From: Bacillus sp. T33-2
GTDB taxonomy: Bacteria > Bacillota > Bacilli > Bacillales > Cytobacillaceae
Direction: 5' to 3'
DNA length: 64,000 bases
NCBI RefSeq assembly: GCF_002860205.1
Contig: NZ_PGVB01000005.1
Coordinates: 124,001-188,000 of the forward strand
Part shown: in pieces, positions 50,513 to 59,876 of the stretch
Layout of the letters: each line of letters opens with the position of its first letter
How positions within the stretch are numbered: position 1 is the stretch's first letter
Made by a program: the position numbers and the translations under genes
The notes under the pieces: generated by a model
The model's database searches: none
Seen by the model: the letters and a program-made list of their open reading frames with translations, nothing else
What the model was told of the DNA's origin: nothing

Positions 50513-51007
50513 TTCGAAGGTTACAGTTAAAACCGGTGAATCTCCCCGCTGGACCGGACCTTCCTGCTCATGGGACAGCGACGCGGCACTGTCGGTGTTT
50601 GTGATAATAATTGGTGTGACCGTGCTTTTCGCTTTGGTCCTGATGGTTTCCAGATCGAATGAGACGAGCTTGTCCCCGGTCTTGACTTTGTCGCCTTCTT
50701 TCACATGGGTTTCAAAGCCTTCCCCATTCAGTGATACTGTTTCCAAGCCGATGTGGATAAGAATTTCCGCGCCATTTTTTGCTTTGATCCCAATGGCATG
50801 CTTTGTTGGGAAAACCTGGATAATTTCCCCGTCAACTGGTGATACTGCTACACCCTCTGTAGGTTCGACTGCAATACCGTCCCCCATCATCTTCTGTGCG
50901 AAAACTGGGTCAGGCACCTTGTCCAGGGACACCGCATTTCCTGTTATCGGAGACTTCAATTGAACCGTCTTTACTTCTTCCTTGCTTCCAAACCATTTCT
51001 TGAACAT
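50510..51007 (-). CDS. PTS glucose-type EIIA component
   Basis: 165 residues, Crr-like. Beta-sandwich with the two active-site histidines (HAIGIK, and IHIGLETV which accepts phosphate from HPr). A single-domain IIA without a IIBC partner, so it probably supplies several sugar permeases, like B. subtilis YpqE in the same neighbourhood. ATG 51007 is preferred (AAAGGATG upstream) over ATG 51016 that overlaps msrB by 4 bases. Confidence 0.9.
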   Translation of the reverse strand: MFKKWFGSKEEVKTVQLKSPITGNAVSLDKVPDPVFAQKMMGDGIAVEPTEGVAVSPVDGEIIQVFPTKHAIGIKAKNGAEILIHIGLETVSLNGEGFETHVKEGDKVKTGDKLVSFDLETIRTKAKSTVTPIIITNTDSAASLSHEQEGPVQRGDSPVLTVTFE

Positions 51008-51012
51008 CTGTT

Positions 51013-51465
51013 TCATCCTTTCTGAACGTTGTCCTCAAATAATTTAATATACTCTTGATAGCCCTCTTCTGCAAGTTTTTCCTTCGGAATAAATCTTAAT
51101 GCTGCCGAATTGATGCAGTACCGTAAACCGGAAGGGCCTGGGCCATCATTGAAAACATGGCCCAGATGCGAATCAGCTGTTTTGCTTCTTACCTCCGTGC
51201 GCACCATGAAATGGCTGTAATCCATTTTCTCTAATATCTCATCTTCATCAATAGGTTTTGTAAAGCTTGGCCATCCGCAGCCTGCATCGTATTTGTCCCT
51301 GGAACTGTAGAGCGGTTTTCCCGACACGATATCCACATACAAGCCCTCCCGTTCTTCATTCCAGTATTCATTCCTGAAAGGCGGTTCAGTGCCGTTGTTT
51401 TGCGTCACCTCGTACTGCATTGGCGTCAATTTCTTTTTCAGCTCTTCTTTGTTGTCATTTGCCAA
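51013..51465 (-). CDS. msrB: peptide methionine-R-sulfoxide reductase
   Basis: 150 residues, repairs the R epimer of methionine sulfoxide. The catalytic Cys lies in RYCINSAAL and the resolving-site part in [16 protein letters not shown] is diagnostic. The two zinc CxxC pairs of other MsrBs are absent, as in B. subtilis. The start is TTG 51465 (GGGGTGATCAGG upstream), overlapping msrA by 11 bases. Confidence 0.93.
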   Translation of the reverse strand: MANDNKEELKKKLTPMQYEVTQNNGTEPPFRNEYWNEEREGLYVDIVSGKPLYSSRDKYDAGCGWPSFTKPIDEDEILEKMDYSHFMVRTEVRSKTADSHLGHVFNDGPGPSGLRYCINSAALRFIPKEKLAEEGYQEYIKLFEDNVQKG

Positions 51466-52000
51466 CCTGATCACCCCAATGTCTCTCAATAAATGCTTCC
51501 CTGCCTGACCCCTTTTGGTAGGCGTTATATCTCTGTGGATTCTTCTTGTAGAAATCCTGATGGTATTCTTCAGCAGGGTAAAATTCTTTTGCAGGAATAA
51601 TAGGTGTTACTACTGGTTTATTGAACCTGCCGCTTTGCTCAAGCCGCTGCTTTGATTTTTCGGCAAGCTCCTTCTGTTCATTGCTATGATAAAAAATCGC
51701 GGTTTTATAGGAGTGGCCACGGTCGTAAAATTGGCCTCCCTCATCAGTAGGGTCGATTTGCTGCCAGAACAATTCCAACAGTTTTTCATATGGAAATACG
51801 TCCGGATCAAATTCAATCTGGACGGCCTCATAATGGCCGGTTGTATCTGAACACACCTCTTCATAAGTTGGATTTGCCTTGTGTCCGCCTGTATAGCCTG
51901 ATACTACCTTGATGATTCCCGGCTGCTCGTCAAAAGGTTTGACCATGCACCAGAAACAGCCTCCGGCAAAGGTTGCAAACTCGGTATTGTTTTGGGACAT
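51455..52000 (-). CDS. msrA: peptide methionine-S-sulfoxide reductase
   Basis: 181 residues, repairs the S epimer of methionine sulfoxide. GGCFWC contains the catalytic Cys; [19 protein letters not shown] and [10 protein letters not shown] are typical. First gene of the msrA-msrB-IIA operon. ATG 52000 has AAAGAGGTG upstream. Confidence 0.94.
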   Translation of the reverse strand: MSQNNTEFATFAGGCFWCMVKPFDEQPGIIKVVSGYTGGHKANPTYEEVCSDTTGHYEAVQIEFDPDVFPYEKLLELFWQQIDPTDEGGQFYDRGHSYKTAIFYHSNEQKELAEKSKQRLEQSGRFNKPVVTPIIPAKEFYPAEEYHQDFYKKNPQRYNAYQKGSGREAFIERHWGDQVGK

Positions 52001-52104
52001 ATTAACACCTCTTTCTTTCACTTTACTTATTCCCTTTTGTGATCATTTTAACGCTAGAATCTAAAACATAGAAATATTAAGTCCTGGAGTGCAGAGTTTT
52101 GCCT

Positions 52105-52132
52105 CATACAAAAACCTCTTCATACGAAGAGG
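52105..52132 (-). terminator. terminator of the RsgA-type GTPase gene
   Basis: The stem ACCTCTTC/GAAGAGGT with a 4-base loop and TTTTTG on the minus strand. Confidence 0.8.
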
Positions 52133-53215
52133 TCAGCGATTTTTGTTTTTGTTAGCCTGCCTGATCTGTTTATTGACTTTTTTCCAGCGCTGTTTTTCTG
52201 CTGACTGCGCTTTCTTATCCAGCTTTTTATCTAAATACGCCAGCTCTCTTAACAGTTTTTTATAGCTGTCGAGGCGCTCTTCCGGAAATTCCCCATCCTT
52301 TATCGCTTGTTCCACAGCACAGCCTGGTTCATTCTCATGAAGGCAATCACGGAACCGGCAATTGGCGGCGGCTGCTTCAATATCACTGAAGCTTTCAGCC
52401 AGTCCCCCGTCTGCTTCCCAGAGCTGCAGTTCCCTCATTCCGGGTGTATCAACCAGAATCGTGCCGTTTTCAAGCAGGACCAGTTCACGGTGGGTGGTTG
52501 TATGCCTCCCTTTATGATCAGCTTTGCGGATTCCATGTACCTTTTGGTTGTCGGTTCCTGCAAGATAATTGATCAAGCTCGACTTTCCGACCCCGGACGA
52601 ACCCATCAGCGCGATTGTATTTCCGGGAACCAAGAACGAAGAGAGTTCCTCTATGCCTGTTTCCTCGAAGACGCTGACAGGAATGACAGGCACTCCAAAG
52701 GCTATAGCCTCAACAGCTTGCACACATTCACTCAAGTTAGCGCAGAGGTCCGCCTTGCTTAGGATAATGGCCGGGTTGGCACCACTTTCCCATGCGAGCA
52801 ATAAATATCTCTCAATCCTCCGCACATTCAAATCATCGTTTAATGAATTCACAATAAAAACTGTATCAATATTGGCAGCTACAATTTGTTCTTCTGCCGC
52901 GTTTCCGGCAGTCTTCCGGGAAAACTTGCTAAACCGGGGAAGCACAGCCTGAATGGTGCCGCGCTGTTCGTCCTTTCTCAGTTTTAAAGCGACCCAGTCG
53001 CCCACAGCCGGAAGATCGTCTCTTGATTCAGCCCCGAACGACAGTTTCCCAGAAAGCTCGCAAAGCAGCTCTCCGTATTCGCTCCACACCCTGTAAAGCC
53101 GTTTATGTTCAAGAGCGACCCTTCCGAGTGCGAATCCATTTTCCATATATGGTTCAAATTCCTTTACAACAACTTCTTTTAATCCGATTGATGCAAAATA
53201 CTGATTATTTATCAA
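52133..53215 (-). CDS. rsgA: RsgA/YjeQ-type circularly permuted GTPase
   Basis: 360 residues: OB-fold (about 35-110), permuted G domain with G4 SKAD before G1 GSSGVGKSS and G3 DTPG, and a zinc knuckle CRFRDCLHENEPGC, followed by a long basic tail (KQRWKKVNKQIRQANKNKNR). Such proteins check the decoding centre of the 30S subunit during assembly. The length and tail differ from the usual ~295-residue RsgA, so this may be the second paralogue found in several bacilli. TTG 53215 with TGGAGG upstream. Confidence 0.88.
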   Translation of the reverse strand: MINNQYFASIGLKEVVVKEFEPYMENGFALGRVALEHKRLYRVWSEYGELLCELSGKLSFGAESRDDLPAVGDWVALKLRKDEQRGTIQAVLPRFSKFSRKTAGNAAEEQIVAANIDTVFIVNSLNDDLNVRRIERYLLLAWESGANPAIILSKADLCANLSECVQAVEAIAFGVPVIPVSVFEETGIEELSSFLVPGNTIALMGSSGVGKSSLINYLAGTDNQKVHGIRKADHKGRHTTTHRELVLLENGTILVDTPGMRELQLWEADGGLAESFSDIEAAAANCRFRDCLHENEPGCAVEQAIKDGEFPEERLDSYKKLLRELAYLDKKLDKKAQSAEKQRWKKVNKQIRQANKNKNR

Positions 53216-53252
53216 GTTTTAATTCCTCCATGCTTAATTTTAGAAAACACAA

Positions 53253-53286
53253 AAAAACCATAGGCATGCCAGCCCATGGTTTTTTA
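53253..53286 (-). terminator. terminator downstream of a tiny ORF
   Basis: The stem AAAAACCAT/ATGGTTTTT with T7 on the minus strand. It starts at a TAA codon and sits upstream of the GTPase gene, so it must belong to a short upstream transcript. Confidence 0.8.
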
Positions 53287-53386
53287 AGCATGAGAGAATT
53301 CCAATGCAACTTCTTCAGCTTCGACGGTGGGCTGTGCTGACGTCAAGACAAATATGAGATTGCCTGGAATAGTTCGATTTTGTCAT
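53284..53386 (-). pseudogene. tiny gene remnant or frameshifted small ORF
   Basis: ATG 53386 follows an excellent GGTGGGTGA and opens a 23-codon frame (MTKSNYSRQS...) ending at 53315. In the next frame a protein-like tail (SAQPTVEAEEVALEFSHA) runs to a TAA that is the first base of the terminator. Joined by one frameshift near 53335, these would form a 34-residue product. Either a recent frameshift broke it, or it is translated with frameshifting. No family recognised. Confidence 0.4.
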
Positions 53387-53536
53387 TACACTTCACCCAC
53401 CTTTCAGTCATTTGTTATAAGTATATGGAAAAATTATCCCCGTGTAAAGGCTAATGAGTATCTATTTATGTTTTACACGAAACCACTGAAATAGTCATAA
53501 GTTATCTTAAAACGATCCAGAATAGGAGCGGAGAAT

Positions 53537-54301
53537 ATGCCCGGAAATAGAAACGTGCAGGTATATTTTCAAAAAGCATCGATGTACAATCTTCTGGCCG
53601 ATTATTATAAATATTCAAATCCACAGCTGCATGTCCTGTATTATCAAAAGCATTTGAAGAATTTATATAAAGCCATTCATTTAGTAAGCCCCGATTTTCG
53701 GAACACTGAAGGGATGCAACAGCAGCCTGCCGAGTTTCGTCTGTTCCATGCTTCACCTGACGCAGATAAAGTTGATATTTACTTAAACGGGAGCAGGATT
53801 TTCAAGGATTTTCCTTATAAAAAAGTGAGCAGCTATATGACCCTTGCGCCAGGGATATACCAGATTGATATTTATCCTGCCGGTGATATGGTTACAACGA
53901 TTATCAGCACTAAAGTGAACGTGGAACCGGAAAAATGTTATACTTCGGCTGTCGCTGGTCCTGTTACTAAACCGCGCCTGTCGGTGTTTGAGGATGAGCC
54001 AGGTGTACCTGTGGGTGAATCAAAAGCCAGGTTCATCCACCTCTCCTATGATGCGCCGGCATGTGATGTAGCAGTTAAGAATGGTGATGTGATATTCCCC
54101 GATGCCCCCTACAGCAAAGCAACAAATTATCTTGGCCTGACACCGATGACAGTTGATTTGGAAGTAAGGGTGGCCGGTACGAAAAACGTTGCCCTGGACC
54201 TTTCCCAGCTCAAGTTCCGGCCGAACCAGGGCTATACAATCGTTTTAGTTGGAACGGCACAAGGAGAACCAGAGCTCGAGGCAATTATATTGCAGGGATA
54301 A
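53537..54301 (+). CDS. DUF4397 domain protein
   Basis: 254 residues. A helical N-terminal third with QKASMYNLLADYYKY, then two DUF4397 beta-repeats (FRLFHASPDADKVDIYLNG and ARFIHLSYDAPACDVAVKNG). No signal peptide is visible, so it may be a spore or cytoplasmic protein. ATG 53537 follows AGGAGCGGAG. Confidence 0.82.
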   Translation: MPGNRNVQVYFQKASMYNLLADYYKYSNPQLHVLYYQKHLKNLYKAIHLVSPDFRNTEGMQQQPAEFRLFHASPDADKVDIYLNGSRIFKDFPYKKVSSYMTLAPGIYQIDIYPAGDMVTTIISTKVNVEPEKCYTSAVAGPVTKPRLSVFEDEPGVPVGESKARFIHLSYDAPACDVAVKNGDVIFPDAPYSKATNYLGLTPMTVDLEVRVAGTKNVALDLSQLKFRPNQGYTIVLVGTAQGEPELEAIILQG

Positions 54302-54303
54302 GA

Positions 54304-54332
54304 AAGCGGCCGTTCACGGAATACGGCCGCTT
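54304..54332 (+). terminator. hairpin after the DUF4397 gene
   Basis: The stem AAGCGGCCGT/ACGGCCGCTT; T tract weak. Confidence 0.6.
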
Positions 54333-54414
54333 GAATATTTTACGATGACTTGACTCAACAAAAAAAAAAGAAAATAATTTGATTGGCAGACTGTTTTTGA
54401 AGGGAGCCATTGCT

Positions 54415-55785
54415 ATGGATTTGCCAACTGAATTTAAACAAAAAATGACTCGCCTGCTTCAGGAGGAAGCCGGCCCATTTTTCTCTACATATGAACAGCC
54501 TAAGGCGAGTGGGTTAAGAATCAATCCTCTTAAAATTTCGCAGAAGGAATGGGACAAGTTATCACCATTTCCTCTCAAAAAAATCCCGTTTGTACACGGG
54601 GGCTATTATTATGAACCTGACGAGACCCAGCCGGGAAAACATCCATACCACCAGGCAGGCTTATATTATATACAGGAACCAAGTGCAATGTTTGTTGCCG
54701 GACAGCTGGCCCCGGCACCAGGGGAACGCGTGCTCGACCTGTGTGCGGCACCAGGAGGGAAAACGACCCAGCTGGCCGGAATGATGGAAAACAAAGGCAT
54801 GCTCGTTGCAAATGAAATTAATCCAAAACGCGCAAAAGCCCTGTCTGAAAACATAGAGAGACTCGGCGTCACCAATACGATCGTTCTAAATGAGGCACCC
54901 GCAAAGCTCGCTGGAATTTTTGCAGGATATTTTGATAAAATTCTTGTCGATGCCCCTTGCTCCGGCGAAGGAATGTTCAGAAAGGACGGGGATGCCGTCC
55001 GTTTTTGGTCCGAAGACCATATGATAGATTGTTCTATCCTTCAAAGGGACATTCTTAAATCAGCTTATTCAATGTTAAAAGAGGGTGGAATCCTCGTTTA
55101 TTCAACTTGCACGTTTTCACCTGAGGAGAACGAACAATCAGTGGAGAGGTTTCTGGCAGATTTACCTGATATCGAGCTTGTGGAAATCAAGAAAGAAAAC
55201 GGCATTGCACCCGGCAATCCGGACTGGTCAAACACCGGCCTTATGGAGCTGGAGAAAACAGCGCGTCTATGGCCGCATCTTTTGCGTGGGGAAGGTCATT
55301 TCACCGCGAAATTCCGAAAAAGTGGAGTTTCCGGCGCTTCAAAAGTAAAATCGTTTACATCCAATGCTCCCAGGAGCCAGATCAAAGATTTTGACCGATT
55401 TAAAGAAATGAACCTGTCTGGTGTTTCGTATGATAACTATTTTCTTGCTGGCCAGCAGATTTATTCATTGCCTGGTGATGCTTTTGACCTAAAAGGACTG
55501 AAAGTGGTGAGGCCCGGTCTTCATCTGGGGGAGTTTAAGAAAAACCGGTTTGAACCAAACCATTCACTCGCGATTGCATTAAGCGCTGAAAATGCAAAGA
55601 ATATATATTCCGTTTCGAGCACGGGTGACGATTGGCTCCGTTATTTAAAAGGAAACACCTTTTCTACTGGCCTTGACAGGGGATGGATCCTGATAACAGT
55701 CGACGGCTTCCCGATCGGCTGGGGAAAAGAGGCAAAAGGAATTATCAAAAACTTTTACCCTAAAGGTCTGCGGATCTTGGGGTGA
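54415..55785 (+). CDS. rsmF: RsmF-like 16S rRNA (cytosine-C5) methyltransferase
   Basis: 456 residues. A NOL1/NOP2/Sun-type SAM-dependent m5C methyltransferase: SAM loop DLCAAPGGKTTQLAG (about 109-123), the two catalytic cysteines in DAPCSGEGMF and YSTCTFSPEENE, and a C-terminal PUA-like part for RNA binding (about 330-456). The layout matches RsmF/YebU. The target base is not certain in bacilli. ATG 54415 is used (AAGGGAG upstream), not the open frame from 54379. Confidence 0.88.
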   Translation: MDLPTEFKQKMTRLLQEEAGPFFSTYEQPKASGLRINPLKISQKEWDKLSPFPLKKIPFVHGGYYYEPDETQPGKHPYHQAGLYYIQEPSAMFVAGQLAPAPGERVLDLCAAPGGKTTQLAGMMENKGMLVANEINPKRAKALSENIERLGVTNTIVLNEAPAKLAGIFAGYFDKILVDAPCSGEGMFRKDGDAVRFWSEDHMIDCSILQRDILKSAYSMLKEGGILVYSTCTFSPEENEQSVERFLADLPDIELVEIKKENGIAPGNPDWSNTGLMELEKTARLWPHLLRGEGHFTAKFRKSGVSGASKVKSFTSNAPRSQIKDFDRFKEMNLSGVSYDNYFLAGQQIYSLPGDAFDLKGLKVVRPGLHLGEFKKNRFEPNHSLAIALSAENAKNIYSVSSTGDDWLRYLKGNTFSTGLDRGWILITVDGFPIGWGKEAKGIIKNFYPKGLRILG

Positions 55786-55796
55786 AAAACAATAAG

Positions 55797-55830
55797 AAAA
55801 AGGTGCCTGGTTTTCAGGCACCTTTATTTT
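55797..55830. terminator. bidirectional terminator
   Basis: The stem AAAGGTGCCTG/CAGGCACCTTT lies between rsmF and ypmS. Confidence 0.85.
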
Positions 55831-56402
55831 GTGGGGACGAGCAGTGTAAAGGAGATATTGTCTTCTTTCAGATCGAATTCATTCACTCTCACTTTAATAT
55901 CGCTCTTTAGTTTTAAGTCCCTCATGGACACATATACCATCTCATCATTCGGCTGTATATTGACCCACTCCGGGAGATTGTAGCTGTTCCGGATAAAGTT
56001 TAAAACATAGGAAACGGGTAGCTGCAGCTTTCCGATTGAAATGGTTTTTTGCTTCAGGATCAGGTCGCCATTTTTGAGTGCTTCCGGCTCAAACGTCAGC
56101 TTCATCTGAAGGTCCTGGCTGAACACCGGGATGGTACCATAGAGTTCGACCTCATCCCTCAGAACGACCTCGTAATCTACTGATCCAGTTGCTTGTTCAT
56201 CAAGATAATGATTGATGATTTTGTTTAAATCAGACTTGTTTGTGTTAATTAGGAACTTTACATCATTGGCATCTTCGTTTCTATCAACCTTATTAATAGG
56301 TGCATCTTCTGCTGGTGAAGCTGCCATTATAAATAATACCGCCGCTCCTGCCACCAGGATCCCTGCCAAAATGAAAAAAGCGAGCTTCCATTTATTTTTC
56401 AT
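55824..56402 (-). CDS. ypmS: YpmS (DUF2140) membrane protein
   Basis: 192 residues with an N-terminal membrane anchor (about 5-28) and an extracytoplasmic beta-rich domain typical of DUF2140 (LNKIINHYLDEQ, VELYGTIPVFSQDLQMKLTFEP, LPVSYVLNFIRNSYNLPEWVNIQP). Starts in the stop of ypmR (4-base overlap). Function unknown. Confidence 0.87.
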   Translation of the reverse strand: MKNKWKLAFFILAGILVAGAAVLFIMAASPAEDAPINKVDRNEDANDVKFLINTNKSDLNKIINHYLDEQATGSVDYEVVLRDEVELYGTIPVFSQDLQMKLTFEPEALKNGDLILKQKTISIGKLQLPVSYVLNFIRNSYNLPEWVNIQPNDEMVYVSMRDLKLKSDIKVRVNEFDLKEDNISFTLLVPTK

Positions 56403-57244
56403 TGATCTTGAATCTCCTCTTTTACGGCTGTGAGCGTTCGCTGATGCAGTTCCTTCAGGGCTTGCCCATCCAGTTCCGCATAAACTCTTCCGGCGATCAA
56501 TTCATAGCCTCTGTCATTTGGGTGGAAGTGATCTTTAAAAAGCAAGTTTTCATCGTCCCCAAGAAAAAGATCATTTATATCCACGAAATAAGCATGATTG
56601 TATTGTTCTATCACTGACTGGCTTGTGTCATTCCAGCCTTCTACAATTTCGTCCATTTCCTTCACATCTGCAAACCATTTAACAAATGGGTTATAAAGGC
56701 CGATTAATATGACCGTACTGTCGGGATTAGCTGCCCTGATTGATTCGATTGCATCGGTTAAGCGGGTTTTAAACAGCTCCTGTTCGGCTTCGAAATCGTT
56801 CAGTTCAAGATTCATGAAATTTTCCCTGACCACTTTCATAATATCGTTCCCGCCGATTGTCATTATAACGATATCCGCTTCCTGTAACGCTGTTTGTACA
56901 TCAGGGCTTCCGATTGTTTCAAGCAGCTCGTTTGTCCGGTTGCCTTTTACTCCAAAGTTGTTCACTTCAACCTCTTTTATCGATCTTTCCTTCTCCAGCA
57001 GGTCAGTCAAATAAGGGACATATCCACCCTGATCAGTGCTGTCACCAACACCCTGGGTAAGCGAATCGCCGACCGCCGCTATTTTTATCTTTTGCGGAAA
57101 GAAGCCTGGTGGAACCTGCTCCTTTAAACTGATCCCCGTTTCCTTTCCCTTGTTCCCCTCGCCATGTTGTGATCCAGAGTAAGGACCACAAGAAACCAGC
57201 ATCAAAATGCTAAGAAAAAATAAGGTCAGTTTTCTCGTCATCAT
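56399..57244 (-). CDS. ypmR: SGNH-hydrolase lipoprotein YpmR
   Basis: 281 residues. Lipobox LVSC at about residues 17-20; GDSL block VGDSLTQGVGD (about 60), GGNDIM (block III) and DHFHPNDRGY (catalytic Asp and His). A secreted, lipid-anchored esterase or lipase. ATG 57244 chosen with GCAGGTG upstream; GTG 57250 is an alternative. Translationally coupled to ypmS. Confidence 0.88.
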   Translation of the reverse strand: MMTRKLTLFFLSILMLVSCGPYSGSQHGEGNKGKETGISLKEQVPPGFFPQKIKIAAVGDSLTQGVGDSTDQGGYVPYLTDLLEKERSIKEVEVNNFGVKGNRTNELLETIGSPDVQTALQEADIVIMTIGGNDIMKVVRENFMNLELNDFEAEQELFKTRLTDAIESIRAANPDSTVILIGLYNPFVKWFADVKEMDEIVEGWNDTSQSVIEQYNHAYFVDINDLFLGDDENLLFKDHFHPNDRGYELIAGRVYAELDGQALKELHQRTLTAVKEEIQDQ

Positions 57245-57328
57245 TTTCACCTGCCTTAAAAACTAATAGTATTATAGCACGACATGGATTGTCCGAAACA
57301 CCCAGGTGAGCCAGGGAGTTGCCCAGCC

Positions 57329-57354
57329 AAAAAAATAGACCTTTATAAGGTCTA
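57329..57354 (-). terminator. terminator of scoA
   Basis: The stem TAGACCTT/AAGGTCTA and a T7 run on the minus strand, overlapping the stop codon. Confidence 0.8.
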
Positions 57355-57927
57355 CTGCAATGCTTTCATATCATTAATAATCTCATCATAGGGAATCTCA
57401 TTAAGTCCGCTGTATACTTTCATGATCGTGCCTTTTTGATCCACGAGATAAAATTTTGTTACATGCGTCACCTGGTCTCCCTCAGCCGGTTTTTGAACAA
57501 TCCCTTTAAAGGATTTCATCGCCAGCTGTTCGATCTCCTGCTGTTCATAGCCAGTAAGAAAATTCCAGTTCTTTAAATCGGCGTGAAAACGTCCGGCATA
57601 TTCCTTGAGCTTTTCCGGGGTATCCACAGCAGGATCAACGCTGAATGAAACAAATTCTATATTCTTTAGTTCCTCTTCCTTAACCTTTTCCTGCAGCTTT
57701 GCCATATTCGCTGTCATTGGCGGACATACATCTGCACAATTAGTAAAGATAAAGTCGGCAACCCATACTTTGCCTTCCAGATCCTTCAACCCAAACGATT
57801 GGTTAACTTGATTTGTATAGGAAAAATCACCGACCGGCCAGTTCAGGGGGTTTTCAATTCCCTTTTGCCCGCATGCCCCCAATACCATTGCAATGGCAGC
57901 CAGGACCATCAACCTCCGCATTTTCAC
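57352..57927 (-). CDS. scoA: SCO1/SenC copper chaperone lipoprotein
   Basis: 191 residues. Lipobox LGAC, then a thioredoxin-like domain with the copper-binding CADVC pair (C-x3-C, about residues 63-67) and the later His in THVTKFYL. Delivers copper to the CuA centre of cytochrome caa3 oxidase; B. subtilis YpmQ is the homologue in the same order. The start is GTG 57927 behind AAGGTGATT. Confidence 0.92.
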   Translation of the reverse strand: MKMRRLMVLAAIAMVLGACGQKGIENPLNWPVGDFSYTNQVNQSFGLKDLEGKVWVADFIFTNCADVCPPMTANMAKLQEKVKEEELKNIEFVSFSVDPAVDTPEKLKEYAGRFHADLKNWNFLTGYEQQEIEQLAMKSFKGIVQKPAEGDQVTHVTKFYLVDQKGTIMKVYSGLNEIPYDEIINDMKALQ

Positions 57928-58025
57928 TCAATCACCTTCATTCTATTTTTCATCCACGAAACTATTCTAGCAAACGTTTATAAAACTAGGAAGAAAAAGG
58001 TGCGGAGCCATGTTTTAATATTGTG

Positions 58026-59642
58026 CTAGCCAGAAAGAGGCAGATAAATCTGAAAGGTTGTTCCCTCGCCTTTTTTGCTTTTCACTTCTATCCTGCCGCG
58101 CATTCTTTCGATGATTTGGTAGCACACCATCAGACCCATGCCGGTGCCACGTTCCTTCAAAGAGTAAAAAGCAGTCCCGAGCCGGCTTATCTCATCCTTT
58201 GTCATGCCAACTCCAGTATCTTTAATCGAAAATACCGCGAATGACCCTGACTTTTCTATCGCAAGGCTTAACGTCCCGCCATCCTTCATTGCTTCAATTC
58301 CATTTTTTAAAATATTGATTAAGACTTGTTTCAATTCATTAACATTTCCTTTTATTGTAATATCGTCGTTTATTTCTATTTTCAGGTTAATATTTTTAGA
58401 CATCATCGCGTAAGACGACATCAGGTCCATCACGTTTTCAGCAAGGTCAGCGCCATCTATGTCTTCAGACTGGTTCAGGTCCGGTTTGGCCAGAGAAAGA
58501 TAGTCATTAATGATAGTTTCAGCCCTGTTCAATTCGTCGATCATCAACTTAATATACATGTGTTCTTCGTTGCTCATATGGTCCTTGGCAAGGAATATTT
58601 GCAAGAAACCTTTCACTACTGTCATGGGATTTCGGATTTCGTGTGCAACAGAGGCGGCCAGCTGGCCTATCGCATTCATTTTTTCTGCCCGCTGAAGCTC
58701 CTGCTGGATTTTCGTCCTTTGAAAAATGTCCTCCATCCGGTCGATTGCTTGTTCAAATAAGTGGACATGCTCTCCATTTCTGCGGGCCGGGCTAAGCTGG
58801 CTGGATGCTGCCGAAAGCCGTTCAAACAAAATGGAAAGCTGCGTTGTCATCTCGTTGAACCGTCTTGTTAAATCACCCAGATCGGACTCATCATGAACAG
58901 GCAATTGTACATTAAAATTACCAGAGGTGACCTCATTAATACCCACAAATATATCATCCACTGGCTTAAATACTTTTTTCAGCCCCCATTTAAGAATGAT
59001 GTAAACAAGTGATGTAATAACCAGCAAAAAAATCAATAGCATAAACAGGGTATGAGATTTGTTTCTCTTAATAATTGATGCATCAAGATCAATTCCAAGA
59101 ACGGCCACAAGTTCCCCGTTTTTATCTTTTATCGGCGCCAGTGCTGTAATCCATGTTCCAAGATCGTCGCTATAAATATCAGTAGAGTTTATTGTCTTTG
59201 TTTTAACAGTTTTGTTGAAAGCATTTAAAAACATCGGGCCGGCATCATAAAAATCAGGGGGCATGAACTGTCTGTCGCGGTAATTGCCGGACATGGCGAG
59301 CATATAAAGCCTGTCATCACGGTATAACTCCGGAAGCATCAAATACCCGCCAATATGTGAGGAATTTTTTTCATTTAACAGTGTCAGCTGTGCTGTCAGC
59401 CTTTCAGCAGCCGGATCGTTATTCTGTTTTATTTCAGCGGTCAGCTTAACATCTTCCGGGTCGATCACGACACTCCAAAGAGATGCCAGACCCCGCACCC
59501 GTTCAATCATCTGATCTTTCAGCTGCTTTGACTGGAGCAAATAGCTAACCCCGGCAGCGGATATAACCACAAGCGAGGAAATGAAGAAAGAAAACAACAA
59601 AATTTTTTTGAAAAGATTCAGGTTTTTGATGTTCCTGCTCAT
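58026..59642 (-). CDS. orphan sensor histidine kinase
   Basis: 538 residues: membrane helix (about 12-34), extracellular Cache-like sensor (about 38-195), second helix (about 197-217), HAMP (about 218-270), HisKA with phospho-His in VAHEIRNPMTVVKGF, and HATPase with NILKNGIEAM (N box), DTGVGMT (G1) and GTGMGL (G2). No response regulator gene is adjacent. The HisKA type and orphan state are like the Kin kinases of the sporulation phosphorelay. Signal unknown. Confidence 0.88.
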   Translation of the reverse strand: MSRNIKNLNLFKKILLFSFFISSLVVISAAGVSYLLQSKQLKDQMIERVRGLASLWSVVIDPEDVKLTAEIKQNNDPAAERLTAQLTLLNEKNSSHIGGYLMLPELYRDDRLYMLAMSGNYRDRQFMPPDFYDAGPMFLNAFNKTVKTKTINSTDIYSDDLGTWITALAPIKDKNGELVAVLGIDLDASIIKRNKSHTLFMLLIFLLVITSLVYIILKWGLKKVFKPVDDIFVGINEVTSGNFNVQLPVHDESDLGDLTRRFNEMTTQLSILFERLSAASSQLSPARRNGEHVHLFEQAIDRMEDIFQRTKIQQELQRAEKMNAIGQLAASVAHEIRNPMTVVKGFLQIFLAKDHMSNEEHMYIKLMIDELNRAETIINDYLSLAKPDLNQSEDIDGADLAENVMDLMSSYAMMSKNINLKIEINDDITIKGNVNELKQVLINILKNGIEAMKDGGTLSLAIEKSGSFAVFSIKDTGVGMTKDEISRLGTAFYSLKERGTGMGLMVCYQIIERMRGRIEVKSKKGEGTTFQIYLPLSG

Positions 59643-59799
59643 AATCCCAGTCCCTTTACTGCATCATTAAATAGCTTTTATTTGTACAATATTCGACATT
59701 TGGGAGAAAAGTCCTTTTTATCGAATTGTGCAGGGGCCTGGAATTTAAGCAGGCTATATTTAAAGCACTCTCATCAAAAGCTTTGATTTCTGCGAAAAA

Positions 59800-59838
59800 C
59801 AAATAGCACATTATTCACCTGAAAATAATGTGCTACTT
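59800..59838 (-). terminator. terminator of the degV gene
   Basis: The 12-bp stem TAGCACATTATT/AATAATGTGCTA then TTTGTTTTTC on the minus strand. Confidence 0.75.
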
Positions 59839-59876
59839 CCATATCGCGATGTCTTTGTGCGTCTACTCAGCCTGTC

